In this document: piece by piece, positions 38,901 through 50,826 of the stretch
Numbering within the stretch: the stretch's first letter is position 1
How the letters are laid out: each line of letters begins with the position of its first letter
Source: Himantopus leucocephalus
Taxonomy: Eukaryota > Chordata > Aves > Charadriiformes > Recurvirostridae
Direction of reading: 5' to 3'
NCBI GenBank assembly: GCA_003993805.1
Contig: RSEF01000001.1
Span: 152,932,660 to 152,996,659 of the forward strand
DNA length: 64,000 nt
Position numbers and translations under genes: made by a program
Notes under the pieces: model-generated
Databases searched by the model: none
Told to the model about the DNA's origin: nothing
What the model saw: only the letters and a program-made list of their open reading frames with translations

Positions 38901-40014
38901 GAGTAGCCAGGTCTGAGATGCTTCCCTCACACTCTGGGAAAGCAGCGCAGGGCAATGGTTGAGAGGGCCGAAGTGCACCTGCGTGCCATGGGCATCAGAA
39001 ATCCTCCTTAGAGCACAGAAACGATCTCCAGGAGCAAACCGAGCTCCTCAAAAGTGACAGAGACATCCCCAGCAGCAAATTGAAACTAATGCAAAAGCCC
39101 AACTGTTGCAGATGATGGCTGTTGTGCTCTTTTATGTGCCTGTTCTCCTCCCCTCTTTCCTCCAACAGAGCACAAGGCAGCTGTAATTACAAACAGCACC
39201 TGTGTTAGGTGAGATCCAGATGTTAAGTGCCTAAATACACCCCAGGTGCAGTGGGTACAGGAGTCTCTCTTTAAAACAGCCCGGTGTCTGTTTCTTTCTA
39301 GAGAAACTTCAGCTCTTACCTATGAACACCGTGGGGGAAAAGGGACTCTTTGAGCTGATAGACAGTCGTGGCAGCACAAAGAAGACTAATTCAGTGGCGA
39401 ATCAATTAGGCCGAACAGCAATAGGAATTTTCTTTCCATCTGGGGTTACGGCTCAGGAATAGTTTTAACAGGATTAGGGGGATTAAAGAAATTGAAGTAT
39501 TTTTAAAACTGGAGTCTCATTAGAGTGGGGACAGGTATAGACTCAGCAGCAGACCTGAGCTTGATGACCTGAGTGGTATCTTGCAAAACTGAATTCCTTG
39601 ACGCATTTAACATCACGCATTTCTGGAGAGTGCAGTTTGCCTTCTGGTGAACGCTAGTTACTTATGAAGACTATTGAAGGGTTTTTAGGAACAACAGCCC
39701 TAGGCAAGCCTGACACCAGCAAAAACTACTTGCACTGGCTAGAATTGCATCAGGAAGGCAAAACTAATCAAGATTCCTATAATAAGTGTAATTCAGGAAG
39801 CAATTAAGACACTCTAGCTTTAAGCCACGGTAGAGGCTTGTGCTGTAGCTCAGTGTCTAAGTGCAATGAGGGAAGAGAGGAGTCCCCTACTGCCACTTTG
39901 GAGATCTCTCTTTTTCCAGGGGAACTTGACCTCTGGCATGCTAAAAGGCTGCTCTCGAACAGACCATGAAGTCCTTCTCTGTCTGTGCTGATTTCTCATT
40001 CCTCATACATGGGA

Positions 40015-40080
40015 TATATTTGTGTGTGTATATATATGGGATATATGTATACATATATACATACATGGGTATATACATAA
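40015..40080. repeat. TA/TG-rich microsatellite-like tract
   Basis: Alternating TG and TA dinucleotides interspersed with ATGGGATATA and ACATACATGGG units. Parts are self-complementary (GTATACATATATAC). No gene function is suggested. Confidence 0.75.
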
Positions 40081-40159
40081 GCAGTCTGTACATGGTAAGC
40101 AGTGTCTTGATGAACCTTCCTTTCAATGTTCCTGGCAGCATGGGCAGCTCTTCTTAGTA

Positions 40160-40205
40160 AAAAAAAAAGAAAAAAAAAGAAAAACAAAGGGGAAAAAAAA
40201 AGGGG
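40160..40205. repeat. A-rich purine tract
   Basis: Runs of eight A residues separated by G or by GAAAAACAAAGGGG. Only one C interrupts the purine run. Confidence 0.8.
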
Positions 40206-42469
40206 AGGTGACTGGAGTGTGGTAAGAAAAGTGGAGTTTAGCAGCTCTTGAGTTCCCATCCTGGTTTTGAGTGCTTTAACTCCATGTCCACACAACAGGG
40301 GCTTTGGCACGTTTGGCCTGATCACATCGCAGGTGATCCTTTCGGGGCCAACAGCTCCCCAGCAGCCACGTGTGACGCTGCGTGGGCCTGGTGCTCTCTC
40401 TTCCAAGAACTGCAGAAACCTCCCACGGTTAAACTCCTTCAGCTTTCCTACTGACCTCAGCCAAGCAGTTCCGAGCACATTTTTTTGGCTAATTTTATAT
40501 AAAAATACATCTTCCTCTCCCACACTTCCTGATAGGTGGTAGATGATTATTTTCTTGATATTGTGTTCTCAGAAATGACTGATGAGGTGCACATAGCAGC
40601 GAACAAGTTGTGCTGCCTGCAGGGACTTCCGGGAAATTTGGGCTGGCAGGGAGTTCCCGGTGTTCCTGCTCACCTTCAGCAGGTTTGTGTGCAAGGATGA
40701 GGGCAGTGAGCGATGAGCTGCTGTTTGTCAGCACAGGTCGTATGAGTTCAGACGAGAGAGTATTTTTTTGGATCTAGCCTTTGCCTTTAGAGCTTTGGCT
40801 GTGAGTGGGGCAAAATAGATGCCATTTGAGAGAGGAAAAAATGATGGCGCAGCTTTTTTTTACATAAAGGCTTCACTTATGTACCTGACTTTTACATGAA
40901 CCCAGGAAGACAAGGGGATGCTCCTACTGCATCCAGGTTACCTTTCCAACGTGGGAAGTGTAGCACAGAGTACTGAGAGGCTGCTCTCCTGCAGTGTCCC
41001 AGTATTGCTGCAGGGCCAGAGATGAAGCTCTGAAACAGAAATACTTCAAAGAAAGGTGATGTTGTCTTCAGATGTGAGGTGTTCGAACCAATCCATGTTT
41101 GAGAGGAGCTTTGCTGTCTGTGGAGGCACAGCCTTAAGAGAGATGGAGGAAAAGATCTGGAGAAAGCCAGAGGATACAGCTGAAAAAGAGTAGAATGAAG
41201 GGATTAAACTTCAAAAAAATCTGTAAGAAAAGAAATATTAGTCCCACTCACCCAGCTTTCTTCTAAATTTTAGGGTCCTAGTGGAACTGTCCTCTGAACT
41301 TCAGTAACTCCACTGCTCACCATAGAGTCACTGGAGAGTGGGAGGAGTCTTTGCAGTTTCCCAGAGGGAGATCTTGTTTGGACGTGTTTAGGCAGACAGG
41401 AGCTCACCAAGGGCAAGATTGGAATAGGAAAGTGGGAAAAGGCAGAGCAGAAAACAAAAGCAGAAGAGAAATAAGCTGGCTAAGGAACATAACAAGAGGT
41501 AGGACAGAGCAATTTCTAACAGAGAAAGGGATAATGAAATATGAATGATGCAAGATAGGAAGGAGAAAGGAAATCTTCAGGGAGAAGATTGACTGTGGAG
41601 AAGGCAGCTGCAGAAGAAAACAGAATATAATCCCAGCTAAGCAGCTTGAAGAAAATGGGGTAAACAAGCAGAAAACTTCTGTTTGTTTTGAAAGGCTACT
41701 TTAGACATTGCTGCCTGGAGAGCAACACCTTTTGCTTATCACTATTTTAATGCACGAGAGTGAGAGGTTCTGATTATTCCTGACCTCCTGTTTGTCTTGG
41801 AGGTAAATTCCTCACATGTTCTGTTTGCTTGATGCATTTGTAAATGACTATCCTCATCTTCTTAGCATAATCTTTGAAAGGGAAAACTGAAGCAAACATA
41901 CTCTCTCTGGATCTGTGCCTCTGAGGCTGAGAGAAAAAATGAAGCTTCAGTGACTAACAATCATTTAATTAAACATGGTAAAGCAAACTACAGCTAAACG
42001 CTGGGTCAATTGGGTCTTTTTTCAAATTTCAGTTTTAGTTCAAAACTGTAATCCTGAGGTCCTCTCCTCCAACTTGCTGCCACGTTAGTCCACCAAAATA
42101 GCTAAGAAGGTCCTCAGTCACCTTTAGTTATATCTCTGCCCACTTTCTGCTCTCAAGCAAGCTGAAGTGCTCAGTACCTTCCTCTCATCTGGTCTAGGTT
42201 GAATCCCCTGAACCTGGGAAATGAGCTTTGCTCTAGAGCAACTCTGCTGGCTGCTACCTCTATAATCAGGGGAAAGAAGTGGCACACAATTCACTTTTAA
42301 GAGCACCTATTTCTTTGTCATAGACAGAAGGCCTCTAAGGTCAATATCAGATGTCCAGCTCTAAGGCAGGATGACTCTCACTCTAGGTGTTCCTGCCAAG
42401 GAGGCAGGCAGGCAGTCTTAGAGCAGACCTAGTGTATCTTGACAGGACCAAGAAGTATGTGACTATCTG

Positions 42470-42610
42470 AGAGGGACCAGGCTGCCCAGAGACACTTGGA
42501 GCTACTTTAACTTGGGCCAGACAAAGCCAGAGCAACTTCATCTTGATCAGCCTGCTTTGAGCAGAGGGTTGGATCAGATGACCTGCAGAGGTCCCTTCCA
42601 GTCTGAAGTG
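42470..42610 (+). mobile_element. CR1 LINE 3' end, sense orientation, truncated
   Basis: The sequence carries the avian CR1 3' end in order: CCAGGCTGCCCAGAGA, then GGCCAGACAAAGCC, AGAGCAACTTCATCTTGATC, CTGCTTTGAGCAGAGGGTTG, and GATCAGATGACCTGCAGAGG followed by TCCCTTCCAGTCTGAAG. The first parts match 'GGCTGCCCAGAGAGG' and 'GACAAGGCCCTGAGCAACCT', and the last 'GAGCAGGGGGTTGGACTAGATGACC...GGTCCCTTCCAACC' of CR1. The usual ATTCTATGA tail repeats are not recognisable, so the tail has decayed or been lost. The 5' end is truncated, as is typical. Confidence 0.8.
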
Positions 42611-42670
42611 CCCTCTGAGACCCTTAAGTCCACGTGTCTTTGCAGAGTACCCTGATGGCAAACTTTGTTG

Positions 42671-42713
42671 GAGAGGAGAGGGGAGGGGAGGGGGGGAAGG
42701 GAGGGGAGGGGAG
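42671..42713. repeat. GGGGA-type purine minisatellite
   Basis: Forty-three bases of pure purine, built from GAGGGGAGGGGAGGGGGG-like units. It contains at least six runs of four or more G, enough to satisfy a G-quadruplex pattern on the + strand. It lies about 60 bases after the CR1 3' end. Confidence 0.85.
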
Positions 42714-43175
42714 TTGGGCAGGTTGCAGCTGAAGACAGAGAACTGAAATCAAACTTCTGTGGGTCAGGGAAATCGTGGCTTGGGTTCCACTCATTCAAGA
42801 AAAGAAATCCTAGATTCTATCTTGTCACAACTCTTTTTGTACCCTATTTTCAATTGGTCATTAAGTTTGAAGCAAGGAGGGGAAAAGTATGCTAATATCA
42901 GTCAAAACCTAGCCCATGGTTCTTGAACTTTGTGTTAATAATACAACAGGAGATTTGTCCTGCTTAAGCTTTAGTCTAGGTGAGATATCAAGGCTCTAAG
43001 GACTGCAGCATTATAAAAATAAGATTAGCCTTGAACCGCAGCCACCACATAAAAGAAATCTAGCTGAAATCTATCAGTATGCCTTTCTCAGCCTTTTGAA
43101 GTAAAGGGTATCAGCATTTAACCTTCAGGCAGTCTTCTGGGCATATCTGGGATAGAGACAACTCAACTCAGAGCT

Positions 43176-43465
43176 GAATAAGGTACCTGAGAGATGAGGC
43201 TTANAAAATAAGGTACCTGAGAGTTGAGGCTTAACATTTCTCTCATGCAAACTTTTAGACAGCTCCTGTCTCAAACAAACTGGCTTTTTTTGGATCCCTT
43301 TTTATGGTACCAAATTTTCCCCATGACAGAGCCTTNGAATAAGGTACCTGAGAGATGAGGCTTAACATTTCTCTCATGCAAACTTTTAGACAGTTCCTGT
43401 CTCAAACAAACTGTTTTTGTGGGATCCCTTTTTATGGTACCAAATTTTCCCCATGACAGAGCCTT
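43176..43465. repeat. Triplicated junction with two single-N joins (probable assembly artefact)
   Basis: A 28-base piece (43176-43203) ends at an N (43204). A 131-base copy (43205-43335) then ends at a second N (43336), and a 129-base copy follows (43337-43465). All begin with AATAAGGTACCTGAGAG, and the two long copies both end GACAGAGCCTT. They differ by a few substitutions and a small indel near CAAACAAACTG. Two successive failed contig overlaps explain this better than a real triplication. Confidence 0.85.
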
Positions 43466-43628
43466 ACTCAGAGTCCTGGATTCAACTCTGGAGGACCGAG
43501 GGCCTCAAAACTGACCATGAAGCACCAGGGTCTTTGATCAGACTTAGGCCTGGGAGCCTGACTCCATGTTCTCCATCCAAAAACAGAGACGTACCTCAGA
43601 GGTTTCTGTTAGTCCTCTCCTCGTGGAA

Positions 43629-43728
43629 NNNNNNNNNNNNNNNNNNNNNNNNNNNNNNNNNNNNNNNNNNNNNNNNNNNNNNNNNNNNNNNNNNNNNNNN
43701 NNNNNNNNNNNNNNNNNNNNNNNNNNNN
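43629..43728. other. Assembly gap of exactly 100 N
   Basis: One hundred N bases following CCTCTCCTCGTGGAA and preceding ACACAGTCTTATAAA. It lies 164 bases after the duplicated junction, so local assembly here is poor. Apparent frames spanning it are not meaningful. Confidence 0.97.
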
Positions 43729-43938
43729 ACACAGTCTTATAAATTTTATGAGCAGAATCAGATCCTTCCTCTTCTGCAACAAGGGAAAAATCCAAATTTC
43801 TTCAGAAAGAATCTTTGATGATTAAAGGGTTGTTGGCAATAGAGCCACAGAGGCTAATTATGAATTCTCTGTTGCACTTCTCGCCGCTCTCTTGCATAGC
43901 CGGCCGGCATCATGTAAAGACTGTAATATTCTAGATCA

Positions 43939-43954
43939 GGAAGGAAGGAAGGAA
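43939..43954. repeat. (GGAA)4 microsatellite
   Basis: Four perfect GGAA units. Such runs can bind ETS-family factors, but nothing here supports a regulatory role. Confidence 0.8.
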
Positions 43955-46900
43955 AAGATTTAAGGCTGGGGTTTGACCTGTCTTGTCAGTTTATAAGCGG
44001 CAAGTCCTGCCATGGAAGTGGATGGAGTTATGCCAATGCACAATCTGTTACTGTGATACTTTTTTATGTTTATTTCATAGACATGAGCCACAGAACATAC
44101 ATCCTGAATGACACAAAACATTTAATAGTTCTTTAATAATGAATGTCTATGAGTGCCATACGTAGGCTTCTGGATATCTGCAAGCTTATCTTTTTCTTCC
44201 TTCTCACAGTCATGGAAAGTGTTTGTATAAGTAAATGTCATAAAAGTGCACAGTTATCTTCCCTATAGACATACTGATTTTGCAGGAAGATACCTATGGC
44301 ATGTTTCAGGCTATGTGTTAATCATTCTGTGCCTAAAAGACAACAGATCCTTCTAACTCTCCAGCAGGTTTGATGCTCAAAAAAGAGTTTTTTGTTCTAT
44401 TACAGCCATGTGTGACAGTAGGACTTTCTATTCTGAAGCTCTTCAAAAAGGCATATTGCTATGTTGCTTCTCATTTATAAATTCATAGCACAGACATAAG
44501 GGATGAGCCTGGATGAAATACGTGCCCACAATGGGAGCATTCTTGCATAGCAACAATAGGCTTGTGAAAGAGCTGAGCTGCGTTAAAGGTCCAATCTCAT
44601 GAGAATAGCAACCTTCAGCCTTTGAGAAACGGTGGTCTATTCAGGGTTTCTTTTCTAAACCTGTTTCCCCTTTTATGCATGTTCACAAACATACTGGTAT
44701 TGCCTCAGAAATAAAATGCCTAGAGAGTGCAGGGTGTTCTTTCATTATCAGAAGAAAGGCTGAACACCTATTTCCGTGTGGATGCCAAACAACAAGGACA
44801 GCTGTGTCTGTATTCCAGTCATGTTTCCTTATTGTCTGTGCCGTCCTGCCCACCTCCAGAGCACGGGAAACTGCTTAGGGGGATGTAATTCTGTTTAAAA
44901 GTCTGTCACTGTGAATTACCGAGGGGAAGAGGCAAATCACAGGGTAGCATAGCAGTACTTTGGTGCCAAAAAAATCCCAGACCTTTGTAGTGTTAGGAAA
45001 TAATTTGCAGTGAATATCCAAGTTCCCCTATATCATTTTCTTGAGGCTAGAAACATGCTAACGTCTTCTATATAGAGAAGCACAGACTGCACATTAAAGG
45101 CACATTCGGAAAGAGAAGCCGGCACTTCTAATTTCTACTACTGCCAAATTTTAGTCCTTAGACCCTGTGTGTAAACAACTGCCTCACATTTGACATGATC
45201 AGGTCTACCTATTTTTGTAAGGTTTCCTCCGGTGATACAGTAGCTGCATTTGCAGTTTCTTTGCCCCACGTTTTTTTCATCCTGTTTCAAAAATTGCATA
45301 ACTATGTTGTCTTCAAGAAACAGGATGTTTATAATATAAAAGCAGATGAGCCTGGGGTGCTTTGGGAGACTGTAGGTCACATTTAAAATAACTTGCATGT
45401 AAAATTATTCAGCAAAAAGTAGTAGCCTGAAGTGAGTCACTGGTTCAGCTACTCTCTAGTGCTGTTAAGCAGCCAAGAAGAAATTGTTGCCAGTCCTTTT
45501 AGAATTGTCATTGATCCTTGAAACGAGACCATTCCTGCTTGTATTTTCAAAAATTTTATTCAGGAAGGTTGTCCCTAAGGAAAAGCAGAAAGCCAATGCA
45601 TCAACAGAATTGTGTGCTAATCCTCAGAGCAGGCCAGGGGCGGGATGGAAGTCAAGAATACAAAATTAGGGATACACCTTATGCTGGCTCTCTGCACAGC
45701 AGCAGAATTCATTTCTACAGAAGCCTTAGAAGGGCAAAAAGACCCAAAAAACTACCCCCTCTCTCATTAACTGAATAATGATTAGAATTGAGAGTCAATT
45801 CAAGCCAGTAGAAAGATTGCCCAGAAAATGCAAATGCTGATGGTCTAATCAGACAGACAGACAAACTCACAGATCACTCATGGCCATTAGAATCCCTAAA
45901 ACTTTTGAAAAACAATCTCCAAACTCATTAAAGAGAAATCTACTTTTTTTAGGTAAGGTAAGTAATGGTAGCAGTACCATCACCCGTTTGCAAGAGTCAC
46001 AATATCACTTAGAAGGAGAATCTCCCATTTCAAGTAAACTGGTTCGACATTATGTGAATTAATTTTTAGAAACAGACAGGATGGACACAATAATTTACTT
46101 CTTCCTTTTAAGTGTAAGCATTTAATTTGAAGGAAGTTCTTTGTCTCCATGTAATAAAAGTGACTGCTCCCTCCTAATATTCAACAGAACTTAAATTGGA
46201 TTGATATTAAATGATTAAATTTGCCGGGGAAAGGGTTGCCCTTGAATTGCCTGCTGGGAGTCTTTCTAAAGACTCGTGTTTTGCCCTTCTTACGTCCTTT
46301 ATGTCCAATCTGGAAAAAATCCCACCCTCTTTTACTGTGAAATTTACAAATTAAACAACTTTACTACAATGCATGCAGTGCCTGGCTGAATAGGGCTCTG
46401 ATTAGCTGGCTGTGTCTGGGCTCACCACTACAGCACAAAGAAAAGAAGATAGTTTAAAAAAATCTGCTTCTCACACCACTTGAATAGAAGAAAAAAAAAT
46501 GGTAAAAAATGGTCTTCCTAAAAATTGTAAAAAATTCCATGAAGAGAACATTTTTCATTCCCTTAATTTTTTTTAAGCCATTTCATTTTTCCATCCAAAA
46601 GTTGATTTATTCTTTTTTTTGTTCTGAATGCTCTTTGTTCAAGCATAAGGAAAGAAGGCAGGGATTTGGTGTGGGAGGGTCTTTTTTAACAGTTTTTTAA
46701 AATTACCTTTCTCATGTTTCTTCATGCTTTTTCACGTTTCTGTTTTTGAATTTTGCTTTCTTGAAGGGAGTAAATGCAGAAAGAGAGAACTCTTTTATAT
46801 ATTTACAAAACATTTAAAATATGTTTTAAGATTTGAATTTTTAAAAACAGAAACAAGAAATAACATTAAAAAAAAAAAAAAAAGTGCAGCTCTATTTAAA

Positions 46901-49900
46901 ATAAACCCACCTTTACAAATGCACTGACAGGAGTGAACCATCCTCTCATGAGCCCTCCACAGTAACATTTGCTATACTTGAAACCACCTGGGAATGTTTT
47001 TTTGCTCTTCTTCAGGTGCTTACAGAAATCACTTTTCTTAATTCCATAGCTGTGACTTGTCTTTGTCATTTCAGTTTTCCATTTTAGTTGCTTTTAGTGA
47101 TTTTATATAAATCAGCAACTTCACGGTTTTCAGTGAAATCAATACTATCCACAACAGTTAAGCATCTACTGCAGTTCTTTGATAGGCACTTTTAATAGTG
47201 TTTTATGTTTTAACATGTTTTGAGCAATATCCAAAATGCTTTTTCGGGGCTGGTTGAAGATAAGAAGCTTTATAAATAACTTTATAGTAATGTTGCATAG
47301 AATTGAAAAACATTAGGCACAAGAAAGGCTGAAAGAGAAAATTATTTTGATTTGTGACTTGAAAAATTATTTCAGGCCTCTGGAAGCAGAAATTATTCTG
47401 CATCTCAGAAACAGACTGCAGCATTTGGAGAAAAGCACAAGATTGCAGTCTAATTATAAAGGACTCTGCTTGTACCATTTTCCCCATTTCTTTCCATCAA
47501 AATCATTAAACTAAATTTATCTAGCATTGTGCCATTTCGTCTTGTTAAAATCTATGTCGAGAGAACAAGCAAGAGAATGAAGCCGTTTGCTCCCGTGCCT
47601 TATAAAAGACGTTTCTACAGGATTTCGTGTGATGCAGAAGTCTCTGCCTTACCGGCGAGTGACTGCAGTCTTCTGCGTGGCTGCAAACCACAGCAGCGCT
47701 GACCAAGAGAGACCATGAACTGCTGGCGTCTAGTCTGTGGGACACAGATGTGCCCATGCTCTACCAAAGGCTCAACAGTTGTATCATGCAGGCAGGAGAG
47801 TGGCAGGTGCCCTCCTGGGGCTGGCCCGGTGCTCTCAGGGGAGCCAGGATGGAGGGCACTGCGCAGTAGCAGCTTTCTGGAGGGGAAGGTGTCACCAGGC
47901 TCTCCCCGTGAACCTGAAATGTCCTACAGTAACATTGGGGGGAAAGTGGGCAGCACAGGAGGTAATGTAAAACTGAAGGCAAGGAGATATTTTACTTCTG
48001 GACCTTTCTCCTGTCTCTTTAGGCTGTACAGAGACACGGCCACCCAAAGGTATAGGGAAGGAGCTGCCTTGGACCTCCAGGGCACCCTCTGCCGCAGGGG
48101 GGTGCGAGCCTGGGGAACAGAGTGTCCTGGTCAAGCGCTGTCGTCTCTAGACTACTGTGGGAGAGGCAACTGTGGTTACTGTTCACATCCAGCCTTTCAC
48201 GGAGTCAGCCGCGTGTCAACAATTCTCCTTTCTGCTCTCCTGTCCCAAAACCCCAGTAGTCAAAGAGACTGATTAGGAGAAGAGGTCACAAATTTGCAGT
48301 TTCTCACAGATGCTCACCTCAGGTTGGCAGGGAAGCACTGATGTCCAGAAGACAGGCCCGTCCCCTCCCTCCACACCGGGTGACTTTGGTTACAAATTCC
48401 CTTCTTAAGGCCCTGTTGGAGGCTTCAAGGTCTCCTTCTTGACCCAGCACGAGTGGCATTGGTTGCTTATTTCCATGCTGGGCACTGTAAGGCTAAAACA
48501 CCTTTTCTATTTGCACCATCCCTCTGGCCACATCAGGCTGATCCCCAGTTGCCTGTAGGATCCCCACTCTTTGGCTGCCTGTACAACCAGCCGCCTGTCC
48601 TCTCCTTTACAGCTATAAAGCACACCAGTAGCTCTGGAATTTTTACAAGGTTAAATATGTCCACCGAGACAGTCTTTTAAACTACAGGCATTTTATATTT
48701 AATCATCATGTTTAAATATCTTTAAGCCACCCATGAGCACAGATTTTTCGTTACATTTTCAATGGGCTAATAACCGTTCTGAGCCTGTGCCCTACTTGTG
48801 CATATTTTGCCAACCAAAATGCCAACTGGCACTATTTGGTCATTTTCAAATGCAAAGGCAGATGTCTGCTCTTGTAAGCAACATGGCCAGGAAGGTTTTT
48901 TTTTTTTTGGCGGGGGCAGGTGGGGGTGGGGGTGTGTGCGTAACCATCCTTTTTCACTGATACAGGAGTACTTTACTGAAATGAAGTTTGGCTCCCCAGC
49001 TCTCATGAGCTCCCTTTCATAAGACAGCAAAGAGATTCCTCATGAAAGACACCAAGCCTATGTAACTATAGAAGAAAGATGCTGGGATTTCATTTTTGCT
49101 TTTTCATTTGGCCTGCCAGCGTGGATATTTTTGTCCATTCTCCTGTCACCAAAGAAGCTTGTACTGAGTGCTCTGTACGGGGCTTGACTATTATTGTACT
49201 ATTTAATTGCCATTTGATTGATAGTCATAGCACATATTTATTCTTTCTGTCTGAAAGAACTTTTAACAATTGCTCCATGAGATCCTTTTCTGTAAAGCAT
49301 CTCGGCACGTCTGAGCTCAGCGTCCCCAGTTTGTTTCCCCTCTGCGCTGGCAGCATTCAGTGGCTCTGGGCTCTTGGGGAACATGAGGGATATGAGCCCT
49401 TTGTCCTCAACAGTGGGAATGGGGACCATCATCCGGGAATTCACAGGTCTGCCAGAGCAGCCTGTAGATATTCCTTCAGCCACATGGGACGGGGCTTCCC
49501 TGTCCTGTGATCCCAGCTCCTGAGACGTGGTCCTGTTCCCACCCACTCGTCCTCCCCCTCCACATCAAACTTTGCTTCTTTTCCAGCAGCTTTCCATTGC
49601 CTCAATTTCACAGCTTCTCCCCTCTTACTGCAAGTCCTTTGCCCACAAACAAGGCTGACAGAGGTCACACAGCCTCTAAAGCCAACACAGAGCTTTAGTC
49701 AGACCATAGCTAAGATTTTGTATTACATATATTAAATAAAACATACACATAGATGTATGTTTATTTGTCATATTACCTTGACATATGCAAAATAAGCCAA
49801 AGGGCCCACAGGTACCCTTTTCTGTAGCCATTATTCTTCAATTTTCCTTATCCCGCTCCCATCCATCATAAGCAAACACGAATTATAAACTCTTTGGGAC

Positions 49901-50794
49901 AAAGAGTGCTTCATTTTATTTGCCTATTAGCAAAAGCAGTCTTCTGCATGAGGAACGATAAATAATAATTACATTTTTCTTATTTGAGCGAGCAATGGAG
50001 GTGTTTTGGTTTTTTTTCTTTTTCTTCAGAATACAAACAATCAGGTAAAAAAAAAAAGCATCCTTTGCTTCCTGTAATGCCTCTGGAGAGCTCCTTTCAG
50101 GATTAATTTCAAGTCTCTAAATAGAGGGTGTTTTTCTTTACCACTTCAAGAAAAAAAGATTATTGTCATAAAGGGATCACTCCTCTGCAATTAGAAAAAC
50201 ATATTTTAAAGAGTAAACATATTTAAAAAAATCCTGTTGTGAGTGGAATTGAAGATAAGTTAATCATCTTGTATTCTCTGTCTTTCCTGCCTTGTTCTAA
50301 GAACTTCATCTCCCTCTAGATTAATAACAAGACAAGAGTTAGACATGAGATAATTTACCACATCATTTATTTATACATTTTAATGAAGGAAAGATCATAG
50401 AAGCATAACAGAGCTGAAGTTTGTTGTCAGCTGGGTTGGGATATGTACATAAATTCCAGGAACAACTTAGTCAGTACCAACACTATTTTAATTTTAAATG
50501 GAAATTATGCAGCTAACAAGTCATATCCTGTCTTCTCACTGCTGTTGATCTGCAAAGCAAGAATCCTAGAGGGCATAATGGGAGATCTCACAAAAAATAC
50601 TTCTGAGAAATAAAATCTGACGTGTGCTTCTCCTGCTTAGTTTTAACTGCACTGCTGCAGTAGCGTAAAAAAAATTGAAAGCCAATTTATTATGCCTTGA
50701 AGATTGCATTTTCTTATTTTGCAATCAAATAGCACTGACCTTAATCTTGATTGATACCAAGTCATTGATATCAATTGGTGAACTGCATTGATAA

Positions 50795-50826
50795 CAATGA
50801 ATTGATGAATTGATAACAATTCATTG
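50795..50826. repeat. AT-rich inverted repeat with 10-bp perfect arms
   Basis: Arms CAATGAATTG (50795-50804) and CAATTCATTG (50817-50826) flank a 12-base loop. They sit inside a patch rich in TTGATA/ATTGATAACAAT units (50747-50830). It could form a small hairpin or be a decayed tandem array. Confidence 0.75.

Larger units (their letters stand above)
34131..42469. other. Intergenic stretch, no recognisable gene
   Basis: Contains the duplicated junction at 35619-35924, TA-rich microsatellite-like sequence at 40015-40080 and an A-rich tract at 40160-40205. A 175-codon minus-strand frame at 39996-40523 reads through both low-complexity tracts (Tyr/Ile- and Phe-rich) and I regard it as spurious. 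A GC-richer patch at 38170-38450 has overlapping frames on both strands without family resemblance. Confidence 0.55.

Noticed and set aside
39996..40523. 175-codon minus-strand frame
   Set aside because: It reads through an A-rich tract (giving a Phe run) and a TA-rich microsatellite (giving Tyr/Ile repeats) and has no domain.
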